A stretch of DNA of 64,000 nt from Exiguobacterium sp. SL-9 (lineage in GTDB: Bacteria; Bacillota; Bacilli; Exiguobacteriales; Exiguobacteriaceae). The stretch covers positions 124,001-188,000 of the forward strand of contig NZ_SJUO01000003.1 in the NCBI RefSeq assembly GCF_004336985.1. Reading direction: 5' to 3'. The notes under the pieces are model-generated. The model ran no database searches. It was given only the letters and a program-made list of their open reading frames with translations, and was not told the origin of the DNA. The translations under genes and the position numbers were made by a program. This document shows positions 1-7,342 of the stretch, piece after piece (the first letter of the stretch is position 1; each line of letters starts with the position of its first letter).

Positions 1-938
1 CCATCGGGGCTTATCTCGTCGTCGACGGCGAGTTGAACGGTCTATTTTTGGCCATGCTCATCATGATGTCACTCACCGCGTTTGAGAACGCGACACCGAT
101 GGCGGTGTTCCCAGGCCACTTTGCCGACAGCAAACAAGCGGCCGATCGTCTGTTTGAAGTGATCGAGCCAAGTGAAGCGATCGTCATGGCCGAATCGTCC
201 CGTACCGACGTGGTGCTTGAGACAGCTCCTGACGTATCGTTTGAACGGGTGATCTATCGCTATCCGGATACGTTCCGCGACGTGCTGAGCGACGTCGATG
301 TGACATTACGCAACGGCTCGAAGACTGTCATCGTCGGACCAAGTGGTTCTGGTAAGTCGACACTGTTGCAACTGTTGCTCGCTTTTGTCAGACCAGATTC
401 GGGTGAGGTGAGGCTTGGCGGCCATCGCGTCGACGATGTCACGCAAGCGTCCGTCTGGCGCCATGCGAGTGTTGTACTTCAAGAGAACCATTTCTTCTTC
501 GGTACGATGCGAGAAAACTTGGCGCTCGCCGGGGACTTCTCGGACAACGAGATGGATGCAGCACTCGCGAGTGTTCGTCTCGGTTTCTCGCTCGACGAGC
601 CGGTCCTTGAGAAAGGGGCGAACTTGTCGGGCGGGGAACGGCAACGTCTTGCCATCGCTCGCGCCTTGTTGAAGAATGGCTTGCTTTGGATTCTTGACGA
701 AGCGACGTCGGCGCTCGATGCGCGGACCGAGGCCGACGTGTTCGAAGAAATTTTCCGTCAAGCCGATGAAGCGACGCTCGTCATGGTCAGTCACCGTCTG
801 ACCGGACTCGAACGTTTCGATCACATCATCGTCATGGAAGGCGGACGCATCGTCGAGACCGGATCGTATGATGAACTGATGCAGGCACGCGGTGTATTTT
901 ATGGGTTGAAACAAATCGAACAAGATATCTTTGCATGA
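1..938 (+). CDS. cydC: Thiol reductant/heme ABC exporter ATPase-permease, CydC-like (5' partial)
   Basis: This is the C-terminal part of an ABC exporter half-transporter; the reading frame is open from base 3, so the gene starts outside the window. A short piece of the last membrane domain is followed by a complete nucleotide-binding domain: Walker A GPSGSGKST, signature LSGGERQRLAIARAL, Walker B LLWILDEATSAL and the H-loop SHR. CydC pairs with CydD to export cysteine/glutathione needed for cytochrome bd assembly. The CydC call rests on the overall style of the domain; another exporter of the same class is possible. The ATPase assignment itself is secure. It ends just before a strong hairpin terminator. 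Confidence 0.8.
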   Translation, partial: IGAYLVVDGELNGLFLAMLIMMSLTAFENATPMAVFPGHFADSKQAADRLFEVIEPSEAIVMAESSRTDVVLETAPDVSFERVIYRYPDTFRDVLSDVDVTLRNGSKTVIVGPSGSGKSTLLQLLLAFVRPDSGEVRLGGHRVDDVTQASVWRHASVVLQENHFFFGTMRENLALAGDFSDNEMDAALASVRLGFSLDEPVLEKGANLSGGERQRLAIARALLKNGLLWILDEATSALDARTEADVFEEIFRQADEATLVMVSHRLTGLERFDHIIVMEGGRIVETGSYDELMQARGVFYGLKQIEQDIFA

Positions 939-976
939 AAAAACGAGCGGCTCCGTCGGAGAGCCGCTCGTTTTTT
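939..976. terminator. Bidirectional intrinsic terminator
   Basis: A 10-bp perfect stem (cgagcggctc/gagccgctcg) has T runs on both strands: 971-976 on plus and the A run at 939-944, read as T on minus. It ends cydC on plus and the proposed Fur-controlled small RNA on minus. Confidence 0.9.
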
Positions 977-1098
977 GGATGGCAAATTTGGGTGCAACAA
1001 ATGGGGGTTGTCGCATTGCTTTCAAAAAGAGTGTCGTGGAGGGGAATCCACGTGACGTAATGGTTTGGGGAACGTTTACGTCAAGCTTTGGGAGCTAC
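939..1098 (-). ncRNA. Candidate Fur-repressed C-rich small RNA (FsrA/IsrR-like)
   Basis: A strong minus-strand promoter overlapped by a Fur box (1105-1134) points into a stretch with no credible ORF that ends in the terminator at 939-976. The predicted RNA is about 160 nt. Three consecutive short hairpins each show a C-rich apical loop. Their stems are 1054-1060/1076-1082 (loop with UUCCCC), 1035-1040/1047-1052 (loop UUCCCC) and 994-1000/1008-1014 (loop CCCCC). Such C-rich single strands base-pair with Shine-Dalgarno sequences in iron-sparing RNAs of Firmicutes. The only ORF across the region starts without an SD and runs antisense through cydC. Seen: promoter, box, hairpins, terminator. Inferred: function. 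Confidence 0.7.
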
Positions 1099-1104
1099 AA
1101 TTAG

Positions 1105-1134
1105 AGTATAAGTGATAACGATTCTCATTGTCAA
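1105..1134 (-). promoter_or_regulatory. SigA-type promoter with embedded Fur box
   Basis: On the minus strand, TTGACA (1134-1129), an 18-bp spacer and TATACT (1110-1105). The spacer holds GATAACGATTCTCATTGTC (1114-1132 as read on plus), a close match to the 19-bp Fur consensus GATAATGATWATCATTATC. The genes on either side converge toward this site, so it controls neither of them. Confidence 0.8.
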
Positions 1135-1148
1135 TTAGTAAGTTGTAG

Positions 1149-1181
1149 AAAAAAACCACAACCGGTTCGGGTTGTGGTTGG
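1149..1181 (-). terminator. Intrinsic terminator of the membrane protein gene
   Basis: On minus, a hairpin aaccacaacc/ggttgtggtt is followed by a T run, directly downstream of the stop at 1185. Confidence 0.8.
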
Positions 1182-1184
1182 TCG

Positions 1185-1709
1185 TCAGCTCGACGGTACG
1201 CCTTTTCGAAGCGTGAAGCGAAGCAAGCTGAACAAGTAACGCGTATAGAAGAGCGCGAACGCATAAAATACAGCGATGGCTGATGCGCCGAGTTCAACCC
1301 CAGGAATGTTCATCAAGAACTCGAGGATGAGAATCGACAGCAAGAAGATATAGAGGCCGGCATCGAGATAGAGCGGCATCAATTTGCCATGCTGATGCCA
1401 GAACGTCCGGACGAGCGGTGCGACGATCATCCCGATGATGCGCTCCGCGAAACCGATGCTGAGCACAGAAATCATGAACGCCGCGACCGTCTCAAACGAT
1501 ACGAGCTCTGAGAAAGCGAACATAGAAATGAGGAGAAGCGGACCGATCAAAATCATCATCGAGAGGGACGTGCGTAAAAAAATCAACAAGTTCCGTTTAA
1601 TCGTGCCGACTCCCCCGAAGAGCGACTGCCGGAACGTCTTGCCACGTTGATAGTCGAGGATGAACGATCCCACAAACATCAAACCGAATAGTGATAACAA
1701 TACTGTCAT
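1185..1709 (-). CDS. Hypothetical integral membrane protein, 174 aa
   Basis: I do not recognise the family. The protein has about five hydrophobic segments: an N-terminal helix, then a basic loop (KRNLL), two helices around residues 45-105, and two or three more in the C-terminal half. It ends in a basic tail (LRFTLRKGVPSS). A purine-rich AAAGGGG lies about 11 bases before the ATG. It stands alone between the Fur-controlled RNA locus and a divergently located diguanylate cyclase, with its own terminator. No catalytic motif is visible. Confidence 0.7.
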   Translation of the reverse strand: MTVLLSLFGLMFVGSFILDYQRGKTFRQSLFGGVGTIKRNLLIFLRTSLSMMILIGPLLLISMFAFSELVSFETVAAFMISVLSIGFAERIIGMIVAPLVRTFWHQHGKLMPLYLDAGLYIFLLSILILEFLMNIPGVELGASAIAVFYAFALFYTRYLFSLLRFTLRKGVPSS

Positions 1710-1856
1710 GAAATGAGTTTCCCCTTTGTCTGTCCAAATCTATGATCAACTGTAAAAATCATCGAATCAAAGTCTAGCCTAGTGTACCGATTCACTAGTT
1801 GAAAGTAAAGCGGGAAAACTGCGGGAAACCGCAATCTTTTGCGAACATGAGGCGCT

Positions 1857-2927
1857 TTATGACGCCAAGATGAATCGATTTCGTCCCGATTCCTTTGCGT
1901 GATATAACGCTTCATCGGCGTGTTTCAATACGCTATCGACTTCAATATCATTCGAATGGCAGGCCCCGAGCGAAATGGTGATATGAAGTGTTCCTGCGCT
2001 TGTCTCGAACGGGAACGTCGAGACTTTTTCTCGTATAGATTCGGCAAGACGGGTCACTTCATCTCGATTGGCGTTCGGCATGATGATTAAAAATTCTTCA
2101 CCACCGAAGCGGCCGACGAGATGCTGCTCTTCACTTTCGGCGACGAGCAACATGCCGAGCTCCCGCAATACGTCGTCCCCGACATCATGGCCATACGTGT
2201 CATTGACGCGTTTGAAATGGTCGATGTCGACGAGAATCAAAGCGTACTCTTTCGCTTCGACGTTCAAGTTGGCCATCGCCTCGTTCAGTAGGCGCCGGTT
2301 GGCGATGCCGGTCAACGCGTCCGTTCGGGCAAGTTGTTGCTGGTGTTGGACGTTCTCGAAATGGCGTCGCAACTCTTGGAGCAAACGATAGGCGGCACAG
2401 GCACCTCCGTATACCATAACAGTGTAGGCGAGAATAACAGGATAGAACAGTTCGGTTGGTAGAGCATAATAGATGGCGGAGCCGAAAACGACGACACTGA
2501 TGGTCATGAAGATGAGCAACGTGTTGCGGGTATTATCAAGCTTTAGTCGCAATAAGCTGATTGGAAGGACGAGACCAATCATTGTGATGACGGCCAAATA
2601 AAAGCCGATATACGCTCCGTCGGTGACCATCAAAAATCGGCCGACCAAAAAGATGATGGCTGCGACTGTCCCACTCACCCAACCACCGAATAAGACGGCA
2701 AGAGAGATGGGGATGGAGCGCAAGTCGATTAAGATTCCTTCGAGCGGCAATGCGTTCGCCAGTAAAATTAAGGCGACGACTCCGCTCTGAATACCGAGGA
2801 GGATTCGACTTTTCAATGGCGCTTTCGGTGTGAGCCGTGGTCGATTGCGGAACGGGAGAAACGAAATCGTGAATAACGTGAACAGGATACACAGATTCAG
2901 AAAAAAAGAGTTGATGATTGTGAGCAT
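1857..2927 (-). CDS. Membrane-anchored diguanylate cyclase (GGDEF domain)
   Basis: Synthesises cyclic di-GMP from GTP. About six transmembrane helices fill residues 1-190, resembling a 5TM sensor of the 5TMR-LYT type. A short linker follows, then a GGDEF domain with active-site RFGGEEF and substrate/metal motif DIDHFKRVNDTYGH. No RxxD inhibitory I-site precedes GGEEF, so product inhibition by the classic route is unlikely. The ATG at 2927 was chosen because AGGGG lies 8 bases upstream; an in-frame ATG six bases earlier sits too close to that SD. Monocistronic. Confidence 0.88.
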   Translation of the reverse strand: MLTIINSFFLNLCILFTLFTISFLPFRNRPRLTPKAPLKSRILLGIQSGVVALILLANALPLEGILIDLRSIPISLAVLFGGWVSGTVAAIIFLVGRFLMVTDGAYIGFYLAVITMIGLVLPISLLRLKLDNTRNTLLIFMTISVVVFGSAIYYALPTELFYPVILAYTVMVYGGACAAYRLLQELRRHFENVQHQQQLARTDALTGIANRRLLNEAMANLNVEAKEYALILVDIDHFKRVNDTYGHDVGDDVLRELGMLLVAESEEQHLVGRFGGEEFLIIMPNANRDEVTRLAESIREKVSTFPFETSAGTLHITISLGACHSNDIEVDSVLKHADEALYHAKESGRNRFILAS

Positions 2928-3177
2928 GATCATATCCCCTAACATGAAATGGAAATAATTAGTTTTAGTTTAGCATATTTAACATCGTATTGCCTGCATG
3001 TGACGGCGTGCAATGTACTCACTATTTATGCCATTCGTCCCACATCAATGTCGGACGGTTGGTCGATAACCGTTTCATTTCCGTAACGTAATAGGTACCT
3101 CCTTTGAATGGACACATCATCTTCTTTTCATTCAGCGCAAACAAATTTGGTATGATAGAAAAAAAGGGGGACTGTCT

Positions 3178-3360
3178 GTGCGGTATTGGGATCATTTTAA
3201 GAGAGCCTTCATTCCGATTGCGCTCATCTTGATCGGGTTAGCCATCTTTTATACTTTATCGGCTCGAGGCAACCTGGCGTTGACTGTTCTCGGAGCAGCC
3301 ATCGTCGGTGTCATCTTATTTTTAGTGATGCGTCATATGAATCGGGTCGAGGAAGATTAA
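3178..3360 (+). CDS. Small two-helix membrane protein, 60 aa
   Basis: GTG start preceded by AAGGGGG at a 7-base spacing. Two hydrophobic helices (about residues 10-27 and 33-50) are separated by a short SARGN turn, with a basic N-terminus and an acidic C-terminus. No family recognised. A possible -10 (TATGAT, 3151) lies upstream, and a hairpin terminator begins one base after the stop, which supports a real, independently expressed gene. Confidence 0.7.
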   Translation: MRYWDHFKRAFIPIALILIGLAIFYTLSARGNLALTVLGAAIVGVILFLVMRHMNRVEED

Positions 3361-3390
3361 ACGAGAACACGTTCACGGTTCTCGTTTTTT
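3361..3390 (+). terminator. Intrinsic terminator
   Basis: Stem cgagaac/gttctcg followed by six T, immediately after the 60-aa gene. Confidence 0.8.
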
Positions 3391-3440
3391 GTTGTCGACG
3401 AGATTTTTTGGGTACACTACATAGTAAGGAGGGATTTATT

Positions 3441-4391
3441 ATGGCAAAAGCTACATTTGCGGGAGGCTGTTTTTGGTGCATGGTCAAACCGTTTCATAAA
3501 TACGAAGGAGTCGAGCGTGTCATTTCCGGTTATACGGGCGGGCATGTCGATAACCCGACGTACAAACAAGTCTGTTCGGAGACGACCGGTCACCTAGAGG
3601 CGATTGAGGTCACGTTTGATCCGGATGTCATCTCGTATGAAGAACTGTTGCGTATCTATTGGCGTCAAATCGACCCGACCGATGGCGGCGGACAGTTTAA
3701 CGACCGCGGTGAATCGTATCGACCGGCCATCTTCTATCATTCGGAGGAACAGCGTGCGGCGGCTGAACGGTCGAAACAAGAAATCGAGGACTCGGGGCGC
3801 TTCGACCGATCGATTGAAGTCGAGATCCGTCCAGCGAAGACATTTTGGGAAGCGGAAGATTACCATCAAGACTACTACAAGAAAAATCCATTCCGTTACG
3901 AGATGTACCGCGTCGGTTCTGGCCGGGCCAAGTTCGTGAAAGAGGTGTGGAGCGACAAGAAGCTACAGAAAGACTTGAAAGATCGTCTGACGCCGATTCA
4001 ATATAAAGTCACGCAAGAGAACGGAACCGAGCCCCCGTTCCAGAACGAGTATTGGGATGAGGAGCGGGAAGGGTTATACGTCGATGTCATCGATGGGACG
4101 CCGCTCTTCACATCGCGTGACAAGTTCCAATCGAACTGCGGTTGGCCGAGCTTTGCGCGCCCGATCGAAGAAAAACGCATCGATATGAACATGGACACGA
4201 CGCACCACATGGTCCGGACCGAGGTCCGTTCCAAGGGAGCCGACAGCCATCTCGGTCACTTGTTCGATGACGGCCCGAAAGAACTTGGAGGTCTGCGCTA
4301 CTGCATCAACTCGGCGGCACTCCGTTTCATTCCAAAAGAAGAATTAGAGTCTGCAGGTTATGGAGAGTATAAGCACTTATTCGATGCGTGA
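3441..4391 (+). CDS. msrAB: Bifunctional methionine sulfoxide reductase MsrA-MsrB
   Basis: Repairs oxidised methionine: the MsrA domain reduces the S and the MsrB domain the R sulfoxide, in the cytoplasm. MsrA spans residues 1 to about 170 with GCFWC; Cys10 is the expected catalytic residue. MsrB follows with CGWPSF, the [10 protein letters not shown] motif and the catalytic Cys in RYCINSAAL (about residue 288). The two CxxC zinc motifs of zinc-type MsrB are absent. The ATG at 3441 follows AAGGAGGG at ideal spacing; an upstream in-frame start has no SD. A DUF2252 gene follows after 13 bases, probably co-transcribed. Confidence 0.95.
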   Translation: MAKATFAGGCFWCMVKPFHKYEGVERVISGYTGGHVDNPTYKQVCSETTGHLEAIEVTFDPDVISYEELLRIYWRQIDPTDGGGQFNDRGESYRPAIFYHSEEQRAAAERSKQEIEDSGRFDRSIEVEIRPAKTFWEAEDYHQDYYKKNPFRYEMYRVGSGRAKFVKEVWSDKKLQKDLKDRLTPIQYKVTQENGTEPPFQNEYWDEEREGLYVDVIDGTPLFTSRDKFQSNCGWPSFARPIEEKRIDMNMDTTHHMVRTEVRSKGADSHLGHLFDDGPKELGGLRYCINSAALRFIPKEELESAGYGEYKHLFDA

Positions 4392-4404
4392 AGGGGAGAA
4401 GGGC

Positions 4405-5700
4405 ATGTTCACATCCGTCAAACAACAGATTCGTCGTGAGACGCTCGCGACCGTCTTGGATTACTACGACAAATCGATTCGTAATTTATCCGAGGCTGCC
4501 AGAGATGAGAAGTACAACAAGATGAGCGCGACCCCGTTCTCGTTTTTCCGAGGGAGTTCCCACTTGTTCTATTACGATTTTGCGAAAGTACCGCTCGCGT
4601 TTGACACCGATGCGTCCCATCCGACGTTCATTCAAGGGGATTTGCATTTTGAAAACTTCGGTGTGTTCGAAGATGGGGCCGGGACGATTATATACGACGT
4701 GAACGACTTTGACGAGGCGTATCTCGGGTCTTATTTGTTTGATGTCCTTCGCATGGCGATCTCGGTCGATTTGTTTGCCGCAGAGTCAGGGTTTGACGCG
4801 ACGCATGCCATCGAGACGTATGCAGCGACATACGCGCTCGCGATTGAGCGTTATGCGAATGGGAAGGACGAAGATGTCCAGTTCACGAAAGCGAACACGT
4901 GCAAAGCCATCAAGAAAGTGATTAAAAAGGCAGAGAAGAAGAAAGACGCATTCATGGCGGAGCGGACGGAAGTAAGGGATGAGGAACGTTATTTTGCGAC
5001 AAGCGACGATCTCGTCCCGGTCAGTCCGAAGACCGCCGAGCATATCAAACAGGCGTGGCCGGATTATTTGGCATCCTTATCGGAGAAGCATCGACACCAT
5101 GCCGACCATTACGAAATCAAAGACATCGCCATTAAACGGGAGAGCGGGACGGCTTCGATCGGACTCGAACGGTATTATATTTTGATTGAAGGTGCGGACG
5201 CGGAGCATGACGAGGATATCATCCTCGAGATGAAGCAGGCTCAATCGGCTGTCCCTTCGCTCTTCTTGCCGACCCATCCGTTGTTTGAGGATGGCTTGTC
5301 GCATCAAGGGTCCCGCGTCATCGCGGCCCAACGCGCCATGGTGCATAGTCGTGACCCGTATCTCGGCTATTTGACGATGGACGGGAACGAGTATTACGTG
5401 CGGCAACGGTCACCTTACAAGCGGAAAGTGAAAGCGAAGCACATCAAGAATGAAGAATCGCTCATCGAGACGTTAAAAGTCCAGGCGGAAATCACGGCCA
5501 AAATTCATGCACGGGCGGATGCGGATGCGAACGTGCTCGATTATGAGGCGAGTGAACGAATTGCGGCAGCCATCGGAGCGTCGCGACCGCTATTCATTCG
5601 CCAAATCTCGCGGTGGTCCCAATTTTACGCCAATCAGGTCCGATTCGACTTCGAGGCGTTCCAATCTTGGCTCAAGACGCGTGCGGAGACTCACGTCTGA
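4405..5700 (+). CDS. DUF2252 family protein
   Basis: Function unproven. DUF2252 proteins have a kinase-like (aminoglycoside phosphotransferase) fold. Matching motifs here are GDLHFENFG, resembling a catalytic loop, and VNDFDEAYLG, resembling a metal-binding Asp loop, near residues 75-105. The ATG at 4405 follows AGAAGGG; an earlier in-frame ATG at 4360 lies inside msrAB and has no SD. The protein is 431 aa, normal for the family. Probably in one transcript with msrAB and the small gene downstream. Confidence 0.85.
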   Translation: MFTSVKQQIRRETLATVLDYYDKSIRNLSEAARDEKYNKMSATPFSFFRGSSHLFYYDFAKVPLAFDTDASHPTFIQGDLHFENFGVFEDGAGTIIYDVNDFDEAYLGSYLFDVLRMAISVDLFAAESGFDATHAIETYAATYALAIERYANGKDEDVQFTKANTCKAIKKVIKKAEKKKDAFMAERTEVRDEERYFATSDDLVPVSPKTAEHIKQAWPDYLASLSEKHRHHADHYEIKDIAIKRESGTASIGLERYYILIEGADAEHDEDIILEMKQAQSAVPSLFLPTHPLFEDGLSHQGSRVIAAQRAMVHSRDPYLGYLTMDGNEYYVRQRSPYKRKVKAKHIKNEESLIETLKVQAEITAKIHARADADANVLDYEASERIAAAIGASRPLFIRQISRWSQFYANQVRFDFEAFQSWLKTRAETHV

Positions 5701-5768
5701 CGAGCACCGGACTTGCGGTCAGCCCCACGTTTGCCTCAGAATGGAACGGTAAAGGATGTGTACGACGT

Positions 5769-6047
5769 ATGATTACAGAACAACAGGTCATCACGCAGAT
5801 GAAACAAGTGATGAGCCAAATCGAACAGTCGAGTGGGGAGACGCAAAAGCGCCATTTGGCCAAGTTGATGGGCTATTGCGAGCTGTTGCTCGCTGATTCG
5901 GCTCCGGCTAAGACGCAACCTACTACGGCGCCTATGGCCGAGCCGGTCGAGTCGAAACCGCCGCTTGATCGGCAGATGGCGGCATTCCTTGGAATCCCGC
6001 TTGAAGAAGAGGACAAACCAAAAACCGATTCATTGCTCGACTTTTAA
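5769..6047 (+). CDS. DUF5327-like (YwdI-type) small protein, 92 aa
   Basis: A soluble, mostly helical N-terminus (residues 1-45, pattern QMKQVMSQIEQ...KLMGYCELLL) resembles the DUF5327/YwdI family. A Pro/Thr-rich linker and an acidic C-terminus follow. The ATG at 5769 is chosen because family similarity begins there; AAAGGA lies about 12 bases upstream, rather far. The longer open frame upstream overlaps the DUF2252 gene and looks non-coding. Function unknown. Confidence 0.6.
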   Translation: MITEQQVITQMKQVMSQIEQSSGETQKRHLAKLMGYCELLLADSAPAKTQPTTAPMAEPVESKPPLDRQMAAFLGIPLEEEDKPKTDSLLDF

Positions 6048-6075
6048 GCTGTGCCCTTGAGGCGCAGCTTTTTTT
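6046..6075 (+). terminator. Intrinsic terminator
   Basis: Stem agctgtgcc/ggcgcagct with T tail, starting in the stop codon of the DUF5327-like gene. Confidence 0.85.
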
Positions 6076-6091
6076 GTGTGAGTCGAACGTA

Positions 6092-6119
6092 TTGACTTAT
6101 ATACCTAAGGGGGTATAAT
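6092..6119 (+). promoter_or_regulatory. Promoter with CsoR/CstR-like operator for the membrane rhodanese
   Basis: TTGACT (6092-6097), a 16-bp spacer and TATAAT (6114-6119). The palindrome TATACCTAAGGGGGTATA (6100-6117) fills the spacer and overlaps the -10. The same motif in the same position occurs at 45427-45455 (minus) and, less exactly, at 47541-47569, both next to sulfide genes. CsoR/CstR-family repressors bind such sites; the repressor gene itself is not in the window. Confidence 0.65.
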
Positions 6120-6155
6120 GAGATTAACTAAACGATACGTAACGGAGGCGTGCAT

Positions 6156-6521
6156 ATGCTTGATTTCTTGTTTGTCGCAGTAGTGATTGGATTGATTTAT
6201 TTTTGGTGGACGAAGCGAAACAACGTCAAAACGGTTTCGACCGATGAATTGAAACGGAAGATTGCTGAAGAACGGAACATTCAGTTGTTGGATGTCCGTG
6301 AGCCCCAAGAATACCGGGCCGGGCATATCAAGCAGGCGAAAAATGTGCCACTATCGGGATTCGGGAACGCAAGTGCCCAATATCCGAAAGATAAAGAACG
6401 TCCGGTCTATGTCATCTGTCAAAGCGGGATGCGAAGTCAACGGGCCGCGGCCATGTTGAAAAGCGCGGGCTATACGGACGTCTACTCGGTCAAAGGCGGC
6501 ATGAGTTTCTGGCGTGGCTGA
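6156..6521 (+). CDS. Membrane-anchored single-domain rhodanese
   Basis: Rhodaneses transfer sulfane sulfur through a catalytic cysteine. One N-terminal transmembrane helix (residues 2-18) is followed by a rhodanese domain with LLDVREPQEYRAGHI and the active-site loop CQSGMRS. ATG 6156 is preceded by GGAGG at 7 bases; the GTG at 6150 is too close to that SD. Its promoter carries a persulfide-repressor-like operator, which fits a role in persulfide handling near the membrane and possible cooperation with the sulfide oxidoreductase at 45.7 kb. Terminator at 6529. Confidence 0.88.
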   Translation: MLDFLFVAVVIGLIYFWWTKRNNVKTVSTDELKRKIAEERNIQLLDVREPQEYRAGHIKQAKNVPLSGFGNASAQYPKDKERPVYVICQSGMRSQRAAAMLKSAGYTDVYSVKGGMSFWRG

Positions 6522-6528
6522 CAGTTCT

Positions 6529-6559
6529 CGGTTGAACATTTGTTCAGCCGTTTTTTTTT
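6529..6559 (+). terminator. Intrinsic terminator
   Basis: Stem cggttgaac/gttcagccg, loop attt, followed by nine T. Confidence 0.85.
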
Positions 6560-6562
6560 AGA

Positions 6563-6627
6563 CCCTGAAAATCTCTTTTAGAGGCTAGATTTGCCGTGTG
6601 ACGTTTCCACTTTCGGTTTTCAGGGGA
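6563..6627 (+). other. Inverted repeat in the leader of the HAD gene
   Basis: CCCTGAAAA (6563-6571) pairs perfectly with TTTTCAGGG (6617-6625) and encloses a small hairpin ctcttttagag. It lies between a terminator and the next gene's SD. It could be an RNA structure or an operator; no known riboswitch class fits. Confidence 0.35.
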
Positions 6628-6671
6628 TTCTGCTACGGTAGGAACATAGGAAAGAGAGAGGGGACCAGACA

Positions 6672-7304
6672 ATGGCAGTCATTTTATTTGATATCGATGG
6701 GACGCTCGTTGACACGACCGGACCGATGACACAAGCAATCCACGAGGCGTTAGAGCAACTTCCTCATTTACCGAAACCGAGTGAGGACGCGGTCCGTTCA
6801 GGTTACGGATTGGCCGGTAACGCGTTTTGGGAACACGTCATCCCGGAGGCAACAATCGAGGAGATTCACCAAATCCGCAAGCTCCGTCATGAGACGCTCG
6901 AGCGAGCGATGGAAGGCCAACACGTCTTGTTCGATGGGATTTACGAGATGCTCGAGGCGCTCCATGCGAAAGGACACACGTTGACGACCGCGAGTAACTG
7001 TGGGGTCCATTATTTGAACCTCATGCTCGACTCTCAAAACATTCGCCAGTTCATGACGGCTCCAGAATGTCTCGAATCCGTGAACGGCGAGAAAAAAGCT
7101 GACATTTTGACGGCGCATCGTCTCCGTCACGGCGAGAACGATTACGTGATGGTTGGAGACCGGAAATCGGATGTCGAAGCGGCACGCGCGCACGACTTCC
7201 CGGTCGTCTTGACAGGTTTTGGCTTTGGGAACGAAGACGAGTGGGCACTCGCGGATCATGTCATCGCGACACCGAACGATTTGATTGCCTTGGTCGAAAA
7301 ATGA
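6672..7304 (+). CDS. HAD-superfamily phosphatase (phosphoglycolate phosphatase-like)
   Basis: A cytoplasmic phosphatase of HAD subfamily IA. Motif I is DIDGTLVD at residues 6-13 (nucleophile and acid/base Asp), followed by a helical cap domain (about 16-85), motif II TTASNC, a Lys around 136 and motif III MVGDRKSDVEAA. Length 210 aa is typical for Gph/YhcW-type enzymes. The substrate cannot be read from sequence. GAGAGGGG precedes the ATG. Monocistronic between terminators. Confidence 0.85.
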   Translation: MAVILFDIDGTLVDTTGPMTQAIHEALEQLPHLPKPSEDAVRSGYGLAGNAFWEHVIPEATIEEIHQIRKLRHETLERAMEGQHVLFDGIYEMLEALHAKGHTLTTASNCGVHYLNLMLDSQNIRQFMTAPECLESVNGEKKADILTAHRLRHGENDYVMVGDRKSDVEAARAHDFPVVLTGFGFGNEDEWALADHVIATPNDLIALVEK

Positions 7305-7342
7305 AAAAACCGGTTGAACGCGCGACGTTCAACCGGTTTTTT
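7305..7342. terminator. Bidirectional terminator between HAD and gabD genes
   Basis: Perfect stem aaccggttgaacg/cgttcaaccggtt with A and T runs on the two sides, serving both convergent genes. Confidence 0.9.

Noticed and set aside
306-1025. 239-codon minus-strand frame across cydC and the sRNA region
   Set aside because: It begins at an SD-less TTG and runs antisense through the ATPase domain and the terminator hairpin.
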